In this document: positions 15,253 through 15,253 of the stretch, in pieces
How positions within the stretch are numbered: position 1 is the first letter of the stretch
How the letters are laid out: each line of letters opens with the position of its first letter
Source: Sphingobium sp.
Lineage (GTDB): Bacteria; Pseudomonadota; Alphaproteobacteria; Sphingomonadales; Sphingomonadaceae
DNA length: 15,253 bases
Direction: 5' to 3'
NCBI RefSeq assembly: GCF_003248505.1
Contig: NZ_QFOA01000080.1
Span: 1-15,253 of the forward strand
The notes under the pieces: generated by a model
Database searches by the model: none
What the model saw: the letters and a program-made list of their open reading frames with translations, nothing else
Told to the model about the DNA's origin: nothing
Program-made: the position numbers and the translations under genes

Positions 15253-15253
15253 G

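Overview
The window looks like accessory DNA (plasmid or genomic island) from a high-GC alphaproteobacterium, probably a sphingomonad or a rhizobial/Methylobacterium-like host. The reasons are an imuA-imuB-dnaE2 SOS-mutagenesis cassette preceded by an alphaproteobacterial GTTC-N7-GTTC LexA box, an HPII-type catalase followed by an ankyrin protein, and the overall protein character. The genus is inferred, not shown. Thirteen genes are supported. All but yfdX lie on the minus strand, so the layout below is given in the direction of transcription (high to low coordinates).

Right end, 12762-15252: dnaK then grpE, a complete Hsp70 and its nucleotide-exchange factor, facing the plus-strand yfdX gene (11799-12677). 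A 13-bp-stem hairpin lies between the two converging stop codons. Centre-right, 10470-11527: a two-gene unit with a near-ideal sigma70 promoter. It encodes an MbcA/ParS-like (DUF2384) protein and a protein that reads as a degenerate PolB-type 3'-5' exonuclease with two catalytic acids lost. The genes overlap by 4 bp. Centre, 5566-10339: the SOS mutasome imuA, imuB and a C-terminally truncated dnaE2 (imuC). A LexA box abutting a perfect inverted repeat lies 31 bp before imuA. Centre-left, 2717-5453: katE (large-subunit catalase) overlapping an ankyrin-repeat gene. Left, 73-2665: three overlapping glycosyltransferase genes (GT4, GT2, and a short MurG-like one that seems to lack its C-terminal half). 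A 34-bp perfect palindrome follows at 17-50.

Taken together, the genes serve stress survival: protein folding (DnaK/GrpE), envelope/acid stress (YfdX), peroxide detoxification (KatE plus ankyrin partner), damage-tolerant DNA synthesis (ImuA/ImuB/DnaE2) and possibly cell-surface glycan changes (glycosyltransferases). The content recalls the mobile stress-tolerance islands known from other proteobacteria, but with a different gene set. Two truncated genes (dnaE2 beside katE, and the last glycosyltransferase beside the palindrome) flank the katE-ank-glycosyltransferase block. This fits that block having been joined to the mutasome cassette by recombination. No transposase, integrase, tRNA, rRNA or CRISPR array was found. 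No gene-free stretch exceeds 300 bases; the longest is the roughly 270-bp divergent region 11528-11798.
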